Shown: positions 1 through 12,158 of the stretch, piece after piece
How the letters are laid out: every line of letters starts with the position of its first letter
Numbering within the stretch: the stretch's first letter is position 1
DNA from: Hygrocybe punicea
Lineage: Eukaryota; Basidiomycota; Agaricomycetes; Agaricales; Hygrophoraceae
DNA: 64,000 nt
Direction: 5' to 3'
Assembly: GCA_963556145.1 (NCBI GenBank)
Contig: OY744466.1
Span: 5,751,820-5,815,819 of the forward strand
Translations under genes and position numbers: made by a program
Notes under the pieces: model-generated
Database searches by the model: none
Told to the model about the DNA's origin: nothing
The model's input: only the letters and a program-made list of their open reading frames with translations

Positions 1-3000
1 CTTCATTCCAATGGTTGGCCCAAAGCCCCTCGACGGATTATTGACCTCGATCAATGTCTCTACATCATTGGCTACCGATATCAGTGCGGAAACAGTTCTT
101 GCAAAAAAACTTACCAAAGTTGGTCACCAGCTCTCCTTGCGGCGCTTCCCCGAGCACTCTCAGCACATTTTACACACCATCTGACCTACCGTAGTGGTCT
201 TACCGATCGTGTCGTGGCCATGATGCGTGCATCGTTCCTTCATGGAATAGGTCCTGTTCCATTTGCAAAAATAATACAGACAAACCACATTCGGCACTAT
301 GAACAACTACACCTACAATATCTTGAAATGATTTATGCTCGGCTTCACTCACCGTTTGCCAACATCATTGGGGGCCACCGTCCTTTTGGTTCATTTGATG
401 ACCGAGAAGGCTATGCTGGATTTACGCCTTCACCTAGATATTTCCGTGACTTCTATGTCAAATATATTTCCTCACATGCTTCGGAGATGGACCAATACAC
501 GTCAATGCTATCTGCAAAGATTCTCAGTGTTGACCATAGTTTTAAGGTACGTCTTCAACAAAGTTCAGGCTCTGCAATCTGTTGACCCATGAGCATCCCA
601 GGTTCCTAAGCATCTCGGGAAAATGAATGGTGTTCCTGTATTCAGTGCTTTACATACTGGAACCAACGAATACGGTGAAATTCGCTCAGCAGCATATACT
701 CCAACAAAAGCCCACAACCAGTTTATGCCAGCCCTGGCGGAGATACCCAACTCTCTCAAAACCTATGGCCATAGCCCACTTCAGATTGTCTTTACTGACA
801 ATGTGCGTGGTGACAAACCTGAACTCGAGAGAGTTTTCCCTGAGCTATTAGCTGGAGTGACACCTGTTCCTGACTCATCCTCATTGGTGCACCTTGGACT
901 TCCTGAACCAGGCTCTGGTTGTGATATTGTTATCCTGTCATCTTCCTTTCAAGTCAACACACGGCTCAATAGCATCATGGATGACATCTCTGGTGGAGAA
1001 GATGTATTTGTGGCTTTGGATATGGAGTGGCCAGTTGACTGTACAAATGGCATCCAGGGACGTGTTTCATTAATCTCGCTGACTTTTGGATGTGAGATCT
1101 TCCTATTGCCTGTGTGTTTCTCTTTCTCAAGACATTAGTCAATATAATCTGATATATTTCATTGTAGCTTGTGTCATATATTCGTGATGGATATCTCCAT
1201 CTCCCCCATGCTTTGCTGGCATTTCTCCGTGCACCTTACATACGCAAAGTTGGTGTCAAGGTAGCTGGAGACTTGACTAGGTTGTTCAAGGACTGTGGAT
1301 TCTCAACTCCCAGGGATGTGGCCTTTGCAGGCAGTCTGGACCTTGGGAGCCTTGCAAAAGAGAAAAATGCTTCCACAAAGGCAACAATTGGACTTGCAGA
1401 CTTGACAGCTTTGGTTCTCCGCCGGTACCTACCAAAAGACCCAGCAATTCGTATCAGCAATATGTGGGGAAACCCAATACTCACTCCTGACCAGATCAAA
1501 TATGCCGCTCTTGATGTCTTCGCTTCTTGGGAGATTTTCAAGGCCTTGGTGAAGACTCCCATTGGTCAACTCGTTGATTCTTCATCTCCTGGTGGTATTG
1601 AGGTGTCTCTCTTTTCTCCAGATCAATCTGTCATTGTCGCACATGGAAATATTGCCCTTGATAGGCCTAAGAAGTACCAGGGCATTAATGTGACGAAAAC
1701 TCGGGTCCTTGTTAATGTGACATCTATTCTCGTGCCAGGGTACATGGTCCCTGGTGAACTCCTTCCCTCACAAGACCCCACTCCATTTTCTGCCTTCCCT
1801 CCCCCTCCATTCCTATTGCTTTGTAAAGCCAAACATGTTCGGACACGATCCAAAGCAGCCATATCAGTGATTCCACAAGCCCTTTCCCTACCACCCCCAC
1901 CCCTGCAACTGGACAGTTCCAACAATGTGGCCAACGCTGCCTTCCCCACCTGTCAGCTTGATGACGCCGAGAATGCTCAAGCATGGTACGATGGGCTTGA
2001 TTCAATCGATGTGTCACACTCTGAACAAAGAGCTGAAGGATCTCTACGTGATCCACATGCTGAAGTACACGCTCACCGAGTTTTACATCTTGCGACAGAG
2101 AATGGTGCTGACCTTCTACGTTCTCGTGTTCTTGGGGACATCTGGCATCTTATGGACCAGTTTCCTATTTCAATGCACCATGGACTCCGACGCCCATTTG
2201 CTCGTGCTCTCCGGGATGCCTTCTTCTTGCCTGACCCAGAGGACAAAGCCATTATTGAAGCATTCTTATTCTCGAAGAATGTGACATGGGAGTATATGCT
2301 CCGATCTCATCCAACTTGGCTATTGCAGCGTGTTAAAAGATTTGTCCCACCTCCGGAACAGCTGCTACCCCGAGTTGCCAAGGTCATTCACTCATACGGA
2401 CCTCTCAAAGATGCTAAAACAGGGCTTCCGCTGTTCAATGATAAGGCATGGGAGGTGGCAGAGAGCGTACTTGAAAATATTCGACGAGGCTATTATTCAG
2501 ACCCTCCTGACATTCAACTCTACTTCACTCGTGGCCGTGACAAGTTTGGGCTGATGAGATATAGGTGTTGCCGAGGCACAAACACCATCGAAGGCGGTGT
2601 TCATCAAAATATCATCCGATGGTTTGGTGCATTCAACGCTGGCCCCGACTTTGCTATGGAGCTTCTTCGAGACTATATTTTATATCACAACCTCACGGTG
2701 AGCCGTGAAATTGTGCAACGGCATCAGAACAACTTGATACAGATACTGTAGGTCGGAATATTCAACCGCACCGGATCACGATACCGAGGCTCTTTTGATA
2801 TATGGATGAAGAATCAGATATCACATTTACTTGACGTAACGTCAAGCAAATTTGTATCTTTTCCACCTGGATTTGGTGCTGGAGGATGGGTCAACGGTGA
2901 TCAGTACATGCGATCAAGGGAAGTATTTGGAATACTTCCACTTCCTGAGACATTCAGGCGAAGCCTCGGGATGTTGGTTTACCATCCTAATTTTGCAAAA

Positions 3001-3862
3001 GAAAAGAGGATTCGACATCAATACCTTGCCATCAAGCAGAACACGCGAGTTGCTGTCTTACCGATACACACCAAGGCGGAGCGTGCCTTGTTCAAGCTGT
3101 TGATTGCTGATTTAAATGGGTTGTTTGCCGGGAAAAAGGAACCTGACTGGCAGGCGGTAGCTGCACGATGGTCTGGCCATGCAGATGGTGTTACAATCTT
3201 TTACAAGGTATAATCAACGAAATCTTATCTCAAATAGCAGCTGATTGCATTTGTACAGCTACCCGAACACCTGAAGAACTACTGGAAGAAGTGGGGAGAG
3301 AACGTGAATGAAAAAACTTCAATACAGCTGAATCAAGCGACGTACGACGATATCCAAGCCATCCTCTCACCAGATGGCCATTCTGTCACCATCCCACCTA
3401 TTCCTGCTGCCAACCCTACATCCGTGGGCGATCAACTTAGTGAGAACGCCCGCCGGCCCTTGAACGAACCGGTTTCTGGTTGGCATATTTCAAATCTACT
3501 TGGTCGCCATAGTATTCGTCAATCAGCTGTACAATATGTTTACGGGGAGGGCCCGCCGGCACCACTATCCGCTCACAAAGGGAAGAAACGGCAGTTAGAC
3601 AATGCAGAAGTGCCAATAGTGTCGAAACGGAAAATCCGCACCTGTACGCGATGTCACCGAGCAGATTGCGATGGCCGTTGGAACAGTAAGCCTTGTATAT
3701 TCATGGTGAGCACTTCAAATACTCCATACCGAGGTCAAGTGTTGAAAACTCACCTCACAGACAAACAACCAAAGTGACGGCCAGAGTGCTACTAATCACC
3801 TTACACAGCGCAGTCTCCTGGACACTTTCATGGACCAGAGGCACGCTAGCTCACCATCATGA
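1..3862 (+). CDS. DDE transposase-like protein with an embedded DEDD 3'-5' exonuclease domain (5' end outside window)
   Basis: Open from the first base, so the N-terminus is missing. Exons read as 1-546, 602-1111, 1168-2697, 2752-3207, 3259-3705 and 3809-3862; introns are 50-103 nt with GT..AG, and frame is kept throughout. The end is uncertain: acceptors at 3808 or 3813 give stops at 3862 or 3849. Residues ~30-350 look like a MULE-type transposase core, with a first acidic site in SVDHSFKV (~177) and a second in FTDNVRGD (~246). A complete DEDDy exonuclease follows: ExoI LDMEWP (~321), ExoII AGDLTRL (~386), ExoIII YAALDVF (~464). A candidate third acid lies in NTIEGGVHQ (~827). The tail has a small Cys/His cluster (CTRCHRADC) after a basic stretch. 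Family knowledge: such exonuclease fusions recur in Agaricomycetes. Whether it is an active transposase or a domesticated gene cannot be told here; no terminal repeats were found because the left side is off-window. Confidence 0.75.
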
Positions 3863-4112
3863 TGGAGGAACGAGAGCTACAGGACGAATTCGAGATGAGA
3901 AAACGAGACGTTGTCGAGCAAGAGATTGATGTAGAAGTAACTTACATACTCCGATGTCCCTGAGATTTGATAACGTCGTCGCTACGTCGCCCAGATTTCG
4001 TGGAGTGAACTACCTGCAAGTTAACTCTCGTGGCCGTCTTTTCCTCTCGATTTAATTTATTTAATTTATTTAATTTCTTACCAAAGTCCACACCTATAGG
4101 ATTAGGGCCAAC
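3863..4112. other. Intergenic stretch, no gene seen
   Basis: About 250 bases between the exonuclease gene and the palindromic repeat. It has a short AT-rich run of TTTAATTTA units near 4045-4075. No convincing reading frame was found. Confidence 0.5.
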
Positions 4113-4159
4113 TGAAGGGTTTTCCCGATGAGGAAAACCCTTCGTATGACCAAATTTTC
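4113..4159 (+). repeat. 47-bp palindromic dispersed repeat, copy 1
   Basis: Starts TGAAGGGTTTTCC and folds into a perfect 12-bp stem (GAAGGGTTTTCC / GGAAAACCCTTC) around a 6-nt loop, followed by a shared single-strand tail. An almost identical copy (one mismatch) lies at 54518-54564 in the same orientation. Sequence outside the 47 bp is unrelated. Both copies sit just upstream of a member of a multi-copy family, at a break in gene content. Confidence 0.85.
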
Positions 4160-4269
4160 AGGTAGGTAACGCGTGGATCGAGCACAATAAAAGTCAGAGT
4201 AAAAGATTTTCATTACTACTAGACAAATAGTACTATTACACTTGAACATTTGAACTCAAACTACACCTC

Positions 4270-5160
4270 CCAACCGGACGAGCTATTGTCCTCAATGGCG
4301 ATATTTTTTACTCTCCCACTGCTCGCGCGATATCGACGCTCCACCGCCACCACCCGATCACCGTGACCGTCATGTATCCAACATTTTCTTACCCACATCT
4401 CGAGTCCATCATTTCCACCGACCTCAGTGGTGGACGGCTCTTTTTGGATTCATGAGCTTCTTACCGCTCAAACCATCCTTTATTGGGTACCCGTTCGACC
4501 ACCTCGCACATATACCTCCCCTCGAGAAAGATAAGGACGGATTTTTCCTCAAGCCAGCGCTTGTAGAAAGTTGGGTGCGGCTGGAGCAGATGCTCGCCCG
4601 AGCAACCTGCCTATTGAATATCCGTTACCAGGTCACTCTACTTCGCCCATTCTACCCGTGCGCATGAGGTTGCCGCTTTCACTACAAGAATCCCAACATA
4701 GCCCGGCAACGAGCGGTGCTCTCCCGAGACTGGTTTGTGGTATGGATGACCATCCTTTCCTACCTAGCCGCAGTGGGACGCAATCATGCCGACGCAACCG
4801 GCCACGTCGTCCCGGGATGGTTCACAATCTTGGCTGACGCCGAGTGTGACGTCTGAATCGTGCTCGTAGACCACCTATCAAAAGCGCCCAGGTGTTTGAG
4901 TGGATCGAGAACGATGACGACCCTCCGCAGCTGGTGCGCACGGCGGTGCTTAAGAATGCGAGGGAGGACACACTGAGTAACTACGGCGACCAGCAGAAGT
5001 GATACGATCCTTTCTGGAACGAATGGGATTGCTGCGAGGCATTTGGGCCTCCAGCCGAGGACGGGGGACCCCATTTTTGGGACGTCAACTCGAACCCGGT
5101 AATGAGGACGAGGCTTACCAAGAGCAACGCATACAGGAGAAAATGGCAAGTGAAGCAAAA
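4270..5160 (+). pseudogene. Broken copy of the Agaricomycete family also represented by the gene at 8249-10885
   Basis: Translations in shifting frames match the layout of the family of unknown function seen intact on the minus strand at 8249-10885. 4452-4640 gives an FSFLPLKP-like and W..LE block. About 4670-4850 gives the conserved NPNIARQRAVLSRDWFVVW block. 4985-5100 gives NEWDCCEAFGPP, the counterpart of the REWDICTEFAPD region. Several frame changes and in-frame stops separate the blocks, and no single reading frame covers more than ~90 residues, so it is a pseudogene. Family membership is inferred from the order and spacing of these blocks; the function of the family is not known to me. 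Confidence 0.5.
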
Positions 5161-5274
5161 ATTCGGAGCACTTTAGAGACTGTGGAACGTACAGTGTGTT
5201 CTTATTCTACGATAGGCAAGTAGGTCCAAATCCAAACTCCTCTGTGGTTGATCCTTATTTTTGCATTGTATCAT

Positions 5275-6918
5275 AGAATATACCTTCAATCTACGTCGGA
5301 TGATGCATCCCACGACGAAACATGTAGCCGCACTCAACATGCTCGACCTCACACTTGAGCACCTTGATGTTCATGTCGGCGACGCAGGTCCGGAGCTGGA
5401 TCGCGTTGTCAAGGCCTGCGGCCGCAGTGAGTGCTGGCCAATTACCCTGGTGTCACGGAGTTGACGATTCATTGCATTTTTCAAGTGTTGAACCAATTGG
5501 ATTCGTTGCTGCCTAGTCCTGCGGACAAGGCAGCGATTCTTGTAGCAGCACACAAGGTCGTTGTGGGTAAGCAATGAGACACGTCTATTCCCATATTCGC
5601 AACCTGAATATTGGGATCTATAGACGGTCTTTCAAAGCTTTCGACAATTCGACTCAAGTCTGAAGCTGTGTCTGAGAAGAACCAGAATGGCTCAGGCACG
5701 GTGAATGCGTCTCCTGTGTCCAAGGCACCACATCCTTCTCAACTGAACTGGCTTGTGGATATGCCCATAATAAATCCTCCTTCCGATTTAGCATCACCCC
5801 CTGGTCCAATTCCTGGATTAGTAGTTCCAGAGGACGACAATATAAGTTCGACGTCGTCAAGTGTGCCAGATGAACACGATAGACAGCATTCAACACCAGG
5901 ATCGCCGCCTCTCGCTCCTCGCTCCCACTCACCCTCCGCGAATTCCAACCCCATATCCGGCGATATACTCCTTCCACTGATCATTTACTCCGTAGTCAAA
6001 GCTAATCCTCACCACCTCGTATCCCATCTGCTTTACACCCAACGATTCAGGAACCAATCTGTAGGCGGCGAGGAGAGCTATTGCCTCATCAATCTAATGG
6101 CCGTAGCGGAGTTTCTGGAGAATGTCGACCTCGCAGCGCTCGGTCTGGTTGATAGTGAAAATAAAGTCCTGAGGTTCGTTCGCATTTGCACCGGGGAAGA
6201 TGACTGGCTTACGGTGAACCCTCCCTAGCGCAGCCGCATTGACCCCGATACTACTCAATCTTTCCCCAATCAAGACCGAAACTCCTTCACCGGCGCAAGA
6301 CGGTCTACCCGGCAGCTTGCGAGGGCGTGTGGAACAACAGGTGGATGCCATCGCAGGTTCCGCGAACAAAGTGATATCAGGCGTTGTAGACTCGTTTGGC
6401 ATGTTGCGTTTGTTGTTGCCAAGGCAGGCGGGCAGCCCCGATCCCACGAGTCCTCCTGAGACCGCGTTCCAGAGCTCGGCACCTTGGAATGTCAATTCAC
6501 CGCAATTTGGCCTCCTTCAACGTGAAAGTGGCTTCTCGATCGCTTCTATAGCGGCGTCGTTGCATGGCGCTGGCGGTAGGACACACTTGAAGTCTATTCA
6601 CAGTGTCATGGAGGAAACCGGGCAGCCGCTTCTGGCGGTCTCGCGCCCCTCGTCGGCAAGGAGCGAGCGTACACACGAAGACCCAGACACGTCTGCTGAT
6701 AAGAACGATGAGGGGGGAGAGGGGCAGAAAGGCGGGGAAAACGACTTGGGTAGTGTCGATGATGGTGGAGATCATGATACCAGAAGTCTTCACAGCTTTG
6801 ATGAACGGGAAGAGTCGCGATCGTAAAGACGCCAGCACTCGAAAAAGCTTGTCAGACCGCCTCGCGAATATGTCTGGGTTGGCACGATTACAATATAAAG
6901 AACAGGAAACATCATTCA
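5275..6918 (+). pseudogene. VPS9-domain Rab5-type guanine nucleotide exchange factor, 5' part (gene split by transposon)
   Basis: Coding blocks 5275-5426, 5486-5566, 5624-6174 and 6229-~6818 join through short introns. The VPS9 core is clear: KHVAALNMLDLTLEHLDVHVG, LVAAHKVVVDGLSKL, then after a Ser/Pro linker LLPLIIYSVVKANPHHLVSH, RFRNQSVGGEESYCLINL and AEFLENVDLAALGL. Proteins of this type activate Rab5-like GTPases in endosome and vacuole traffic. The N-terminus before ~5275 is missing, replaced by the unrelated pseudogene upstream. Near 6815 the frame shifts by one base, then continues as KSLSDRLANMSGLARLQ up to 6918, where the 17.7 kb transposon enters. The missing tail is found beyond it at 24636-24930. 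The gene is thus truncated, frameshifted and interrupted. Confidence 0.75.
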
Positions 6919-7373
6919 CACATCAGGAGTTTCAACATTTAGTCAGGATCTAAAGTTATTTCTAAAGTTAGCGGCAAAATATAATCTTTAGATTTTCATT
7001 TAGGCCAAGTCTAAATATTGAATTTAAGTCACTGATAAAGGATTGTCTAAATTAATAATAAAAATTCATCTTTAGATTAGTCCTGCAATCAAAATAATTA
7101 TCAGTGCTAAATTGTGAAGGGAAGGTGTATTTTAGTTTCGAGTTTAATAACATTTGCTAGTCCAAATTTAGGCATCACTTAAAGGTAGGCTGGAATTAGA
7201 ACTTTTGGTAGGGCTTTGGTAGGGTCAAAATAATAAATTTAATGGATATCAAAATATATGATTTCGGCAGTTATCAAAATTCAAAATTTTCTGTCAGAAC
7301 TAAAGTTATTGCACGCTCGTCGCCCGCCCATCGCCCGCCCATCACCCAGCCATTGCCCAACCGTCGCCCACTC
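6919..7373 (+). repeat. Left terminal inverted repeat of the giant CACTA-like element
   Basis: 455 bp. The outer ~390 bp is AT-rich with many CTAAA/TTTAG motifs. The inner end is a run of CGCCCGCCCAT units (7320-7373). It matches the reverse complement of 24167-24632 essentially base for base, then similarity stops abruptly. Confidence 0.92.
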
Positions 7374-7916
7374 ACTATTGCCAACATGGGGCCACAAATG
7401 CCTGTGGGTAGGATTACAGGTTGTTAGGGATGAGGCGGCGGATCTGACGCCAGAACAGAGTCAGGTACACGCTAAAGCGGTGGGATCGCTGTTCAGGGTT
7501 AGAAGTGACGAGGACGGCGGACCTTCTGCCCTTGATCCCCTTGCCCTGCTCCTCCTGAGCAACACACCTCCTTTTACAGGTAGCTTTTAGCGTACCCGGA
7601 TGCGACGGAAGAGTGATTAGCGTGTATCTCAATATAGCAATGGGTGGAGGAGGGAGCGCCGGCTGACCAATGCTGAGCGTCTCCTCTGGAAGCCCAAGTG
7701 TTACGCTATTACCATGGCCTGGGCTGTCACGCCGTGCACGATTTACAACGGTAGATTTTGCCAGGCCTTTCAGAGTGACGTCAGGCAGAAGACTCAGGGG
7801 GATCTGCTTAACGGCACAGGTGAGGAAGGAGAGCAGATGGTGACAATGGGAGTGACCTGACCCACGAGATCAGGCGAACGATGGGGATCATGATCGGGGG
7901 CGACCGAGTCATCAAA
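7374..7916. other. Gene-free inner flank of the left terminal repeat
   Basis: About 540 bases between the left terminal repeat and the first subterminal repeats. No reading frame with recognisable features was found; the open frame at 7258-7590 runs out of the repeat and looks like chance. Confidence 0.45.
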
Positions 7917-7929
7917 GAGCCTCTCTTGC

Positions 7930-8115
7930 GGTTCTCAACGGTTGAGTCGCAGTCGTGGACACCTACTCGTCACCCTCTCAACAGCTGAGCCGCAGAGAAC
8001 TTACCTGGCGCCCCGTTTTCTCATCGGCTCTCTCAACGGTCACCTGACATCCCTTCTTTCTCCATCGGCACCCTCTGATCAACAGCTCAGCTGTAGAGAA
8101 CTCACTGTCGGTACC
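7930..8115 (+). repeat. Subterminal short-repeat array, left outer
   Basis: Three to four copies of a motif with core CTCAACGGCTGAGCCG followed by a TAGAGAACT.ACCTGGC tail. The core is itself palindromic (CGGCTGAGCCG). Copies in the left half of the element are in this orientation; those in the right half are reversed. Confidence 0.75.
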
Positions 8116-8248
8116 TTTACTCCATTGTTGTTTGCAGATATACGTGTCGGGCGGAATGTTTTGTAATATTATTCATAATATATACATAAAGGGGGGGCGG
8201 GGTCGGCATTGCAATGACAATGATGAAGAGCAGCCATCGAGACACACA

Positions 8249-10885
8249 CTAAGGAAAAACATGCCCTTTGAGAAATCGGCTCGCTGCATCCTCAAGTTTC
8301 TTGGCCAATCGAAGCGATCTTCCATGCCTCGGAAGCGTCTCATACCACTTCGCGGCAATCCTACACGATGCTTTGTTCAGTCGGATGAGTTCGAGACGTG
8401 TCTGGAACCAGTCTTCGGCAGCGGGACACCAGTAGCCAACGTTGAAAAGGCTCTTCTGCCACGTTGAGTGTTTTGGCCACCAAGAGAGATGGGAGACCTG
8501 CTTGCCCGATCCTATGTCATAGTTAGTATATGGCGGACTAAGTTAGAAAGAATAACTACCAGTATACACCCTGTATACGCCACAGATGAGATCAAGCTCG
8601 TCCTCATCGAGGCAGTCGTCAATGAAGATATTGTCCGAAGAACGAAAACGGAACACTTGTCCCCGTGCGAGGGCTGCATCAGAGGGACCAGTGAGGATGC
8701 ACCCGGGGCTGACGAACTCCATCGCGAGGCGCCAGATAATACCGCCCTTGAGAATGGCCGCACGTGCATGGGAAGAACGGAGGAAAGTGTCTCGAGCCGC
8801 TTTGTAAGCCGCATAATCAGCAGCATCAGGCTGATAGCCTATTGCGCACACACCGAGAGAAACGGGAAAGAGCGGAGGGTCGTGAATTGCTGAGTGTGGG
8901 GGGCAAGGGAGGAGGGTGTTGAAGGGGATGCCTCGTGCTGAAAGAAAATGGACAACATCTATGATACCCGTCATGCACGAGCGAGCGCACTGCAGCGCAG
9001 TGACTGGACTGTCCACTGCGAGCAGCCAGTCGATACTTTCGGCACCTTCGGCACCGTTTGCAGCACGAAGGAAATATATTCTCTGTGAGTTGCTCGTTTC
9101 GTGTGACTCAATTGCGACGTAATGGTCTAGTCTTTCGTGTAGCGGATAGAGACTCGACGAGCTCAGGTCCCATGGCAAGGGCGGGGGCACATCCACTGGG
9201 TCATTACTGATAAAACGTGCGACGAAGGAAGCTATCGGGCCTTTGTATGCATCAGCTACCTGAGAGTGAGCATCCTGTAAAACGTTGAGGGTTCGCTCCC
9301 ACTCAGCAACCGATGCCGGAGGACCCTCGAAGGGGATGGTGCCAGCTTCCCAATCAAATCCAGTGCGCTCATAAAGATTGGCGTCGAGGGAGTTTCCAAA
9401 ATTTGGAGCTGCCGCGGGGGTGTGGCGGTCGCCGACGCCATGGATGGAGAAGATATCTTGATGCCAGTGTTCAGCGGGAAGCGAAGCCGCGGCCACAGGT
9501 ATCGTTTGACTCTCCGAGTGCTCGGTGTCCATGGGACCAGTAGGTTGCATCAGCTCTCCTTCTTCCAAAGGATCATCGTATTCATCATTACCGAACGGGT
9601 CCTCGTAATCCACCGCATCAGGGGCGAATTCGGTGCAGATGTCCCATTCCCTCTCGAAGGCGTTGTACCGCATATGCTCCGTTGACCTGTCTTCCCACAG
9701 ATCCTCTATCTCTCGGTGGTTGACTCTCGTTCTCATGCGAAAGCCATCCACGTCCAACCAATGGAAGATGGCGGCCCCTCTCTTGCCTGGCGCACGGAAG
9801 TGCTCGCTTTCCTTCTGCCGAGCTAGGCGAGATGCCCTTTCTTGTTCAGTCTCCAAGGCGGCAACTTTCTCGTGGCGGGCTGTTTGCCGAACGAAAAATT
9901 CCTGCCACGTTTCCCCACGCTTTTGGCAGGAACCCAGGCTTGGCTGGGGAAGTTGTTGAGCCAGTGGAGGTGTCGTATTGTTAGGACCTGAGGGCGGCTG
10001 AGGGCTCCCTTCGGTAAAGGGCACAGCAGCCGACGCTAGTCGCTCTTCCCACTGCTGCTGGATCGCAGCCTGGACCTGTGCGTTGTTCGGTAAATATTTC
10101 TGTGCCTCGGGTTGGGGCGATTCATGTAAGGGCTTGTCGAGGGTGCTCCAGACGATCCATACTGGGATGCCGACCCTTATGAGTCTTGGCAAATGGATTA
10201 GCCATTTGCACGTCTGTATGTGTATGACTGTGCCAACTCTTGGATTGGCCTCATCGAACTGAGCAATTGGCGAGTCCTGCAGTTGCCGAACCCACTCGGG
10301 GTGGATTTTGGTATCTTTGACGAGTATTTTCACCCATGAGGGATCATCTCCGTATGGAACATCCTCAAAGGTGTGGTGCGAGATGGACATCGAGCATAAC
10401 GCCATGAGAGGGATGAAAGCGTCGCGAGATAGCATAGCACACTTCCTGGCAGTGTGTTCACGTTTATGGGAGTGGGAATAGCCGTATGTGTGAGGTATGG
10501 GGAAATGCTTGAAGTCGAGAGGGTAAAACCCACCAGGCGCTGTGCTCATTAGTTCCCGGGCAACCAGATGCAAGGAGTTCTCTAGGTCGCTCCACTTCTC
10601 ACGAACTACAGCTGCCAGTTGGAACTCATTACGAACACGTTCGAGAGGAATTGATTTGTAGTCGTAGACTAGGCGCTGTAGTAATGGGTGATTGAATCGT
10701 ATTGAGCGAGGCGCAAATGCCAGTTGCGGGAAGTCGTTGCAAGCCCAATTCAACTGGAAGCACCACTTTGGGTCGGGATCATCACATTCGAAGAATTGGT
10801 GGTTGGGGAAGTTCGTTAACGGTCCGGCATTCGGAGAAGTAATGACATAATTGTCAATGAGGAAAGTGGTAAGTGGGGAATTCAT
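8249..10885 (-). CDS. Agaricomycete family protein of unknown function, cargo of the giant transposon
   Basis: Coding sequence is 8560-10885 plus 8249-8511, joined across an intron at 8512-8559 (GTAGTT..ACATAG with a TACTAAC branch site). This gives 862 codons, frame exact. I recognise a recurring Agaricomycete family but know no function. Blocks: an N-terminal region with W.DLE (~90), HKREHTARKCAMLSRDAF (~145-165), PVWIVWSTLDKP (~240), a charged stretch with KRGETWQEFFVRQTARHEK (~330), then FHWLDVDGFRMRT and RYNAFEREWDICTEFAPDA (~375-425), and a C-terminal SWWPK..W..S.FNVGYW block after the intron. No signal peptide or membrane segment was seen. It diverges from the Tnp2 gene: both lie just outside an arm of the 1040-bp inverted repeat, so they have related upstream regions. 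A broken relative is at 4270-5160. Confidence 0.72.
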
Positions 10886-11118
10886 CTGGAAAGCTTGTGA
10901 GTTAGATGGAGTCTTGCAGTACGGCCAGAAAAACTACTGACCTCTTTACAGGCCAAGCAAACGGGGGAGGGGAAGGCGGACAAGGTGGACAATGAAGGCG
11001 GAAGAGATCGATGGGATTAAGGGGTCGATGGGGATGGCAGATGGGTGATCACGAAGGTAGGGGACCAGGAGGACCAAAAGGTAAGCTTGCTCGTACTTTG
11101 TACGGGCGAACGATGGCA

Positions 11119-12158
11119 GAGACCAGATGCGATGGGAGTGACCTGAACCAGTAGGGGACCACGAGGGAACCAGGAAGGGGACCAGGTAGGTGACCACGAG
11201 GAAGACCAAAGGTAAGCTCGCTAGTACTATGTACGGGCGAACGAGGGGACCTAGGAAGGGTAGTTGCTTGCTGGTACTTTGTACTGGCGAACGTTGAAGA
11301 AAAAAACATGACTAAGTCAGAAAACAATATGACTAAACTGACGCGTCAACAGGGACAAACATCCCAGCTCCTCACGACTGAGTCGTCAAAGAGCTCTCAT
11401 CCAGTTCTCAATGGCTGAGCCGTAGAGAACTTACCTGGCACCCGCCCATCTCCTCACCGTCGTCGTGTCGTACCTGGCGCTCCCATCTCATTATCGGCAC
11501 TCTCAGCGGCTGAGCCGTAGAGAATTCTGGGCGCTCCCGTCTCCTCACCGTCGTGGACTCCTCATCGTCGCCCTCTCAACGGCTGAGCCACAGAGAACTT
11601 ACCTGGCACCTTGTCTACCTGGCGCTCCCATTTCCTCATTGGCAGGCACTCGCTCAATACCCCACCTGGCACCCCTCCTTCTTCATCGTCACCTCTCCAT
11701 GGCTGAGCCGTAGAGAGCTTACCTGGTGCTTCCATCTCGACCTTAATGGCAGCGCTTTGGTTCCACTGTCCTGGCGCTCCCATCTCCTCATCGGCACTCT
11801 CAGCAGCTGAGCCGTAGAGAACTTATCTGGCGCTCCCATCTCCTCATCGGCCTCTCAACAGCCGCGCCACGCCGCGTTTCCATCAGTTCAGCTTAATCGC
11901 ACCCTTTTCAATTTCATGACCATTTCCGTCCTGCGGAATACATTATTCCACCACACTATGTACAGTATTATTCGACCACATTATGTACAGTATTATTCGA
12001 CCATCAGTTCCCTCCATACAAATTTCATCCTTGCTGGTTTCAGCACGCGTATAATATACTTGTCTGTCTGCCGGACGAGCCAGTTCTCATTGTAAAAGCA
12101 AGCGGGTAGCTCACAAACGGGATCGCGAACACTGACAGTGTTCCTACCGTCCCTTATC
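11119..12158 (+). repeat. Inner 1040-bp inverted repeat, left arm
   Basis: Reverse complement of 17921-18960. Both arms are exactly 1040 bp, with only scattered substitutions by eye. The arm holds the last ~165 bases of the minus-strand gene at 11993-14340, a subterminal repeat array and repeated CGTAC...GTACGGGCGAACG motifs. It ends where the upstream region of the 8249-10885 gene begins. Confidence 0.9.
11390..11865 (+). repeat. Subterminal short-repeat array, left inner
   Basis: About eight copies of the GGCTGAGCCGTAGAGAAC-type motif, spaced 40-70 bp, alternating with GCGCTCCCATCTCCTCATC segments. The open frames on both strands here are repeat-derived and not taken as genes. Confidence 0.8.

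Noticed and set aside
2749..2751. In-frame TAG in the exonuclease gene as a nonsense mutation
   Set aside because: It is the AG end of a 54-nt intron (2698-2751, GTGAGC..CTGTAG); splicing restores a continuous frame.
4113..4159. Helitron 3' terminus (hairpin near end)
   Set aside because: No CTRR end follows the hairpin at the required distance in either orientation, and the A/T insertion context is not evident.
8543..8559. Stop of the large minus-strand ORF at 8543 taken as the gene end
   Set aside because: A GT..AG intron with a TACTAAC branch site joins it to a conserved C-terminal block ending at 8249.
11465..11839. Overlapping ORFs around 11.5-11.8 kb and their twins at 18.24-18.61 kb
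   Set aside because: They are the same sequence in the two inverted arms, made of subterminal repeats; duplicate ORFs here only reflect the repeat.
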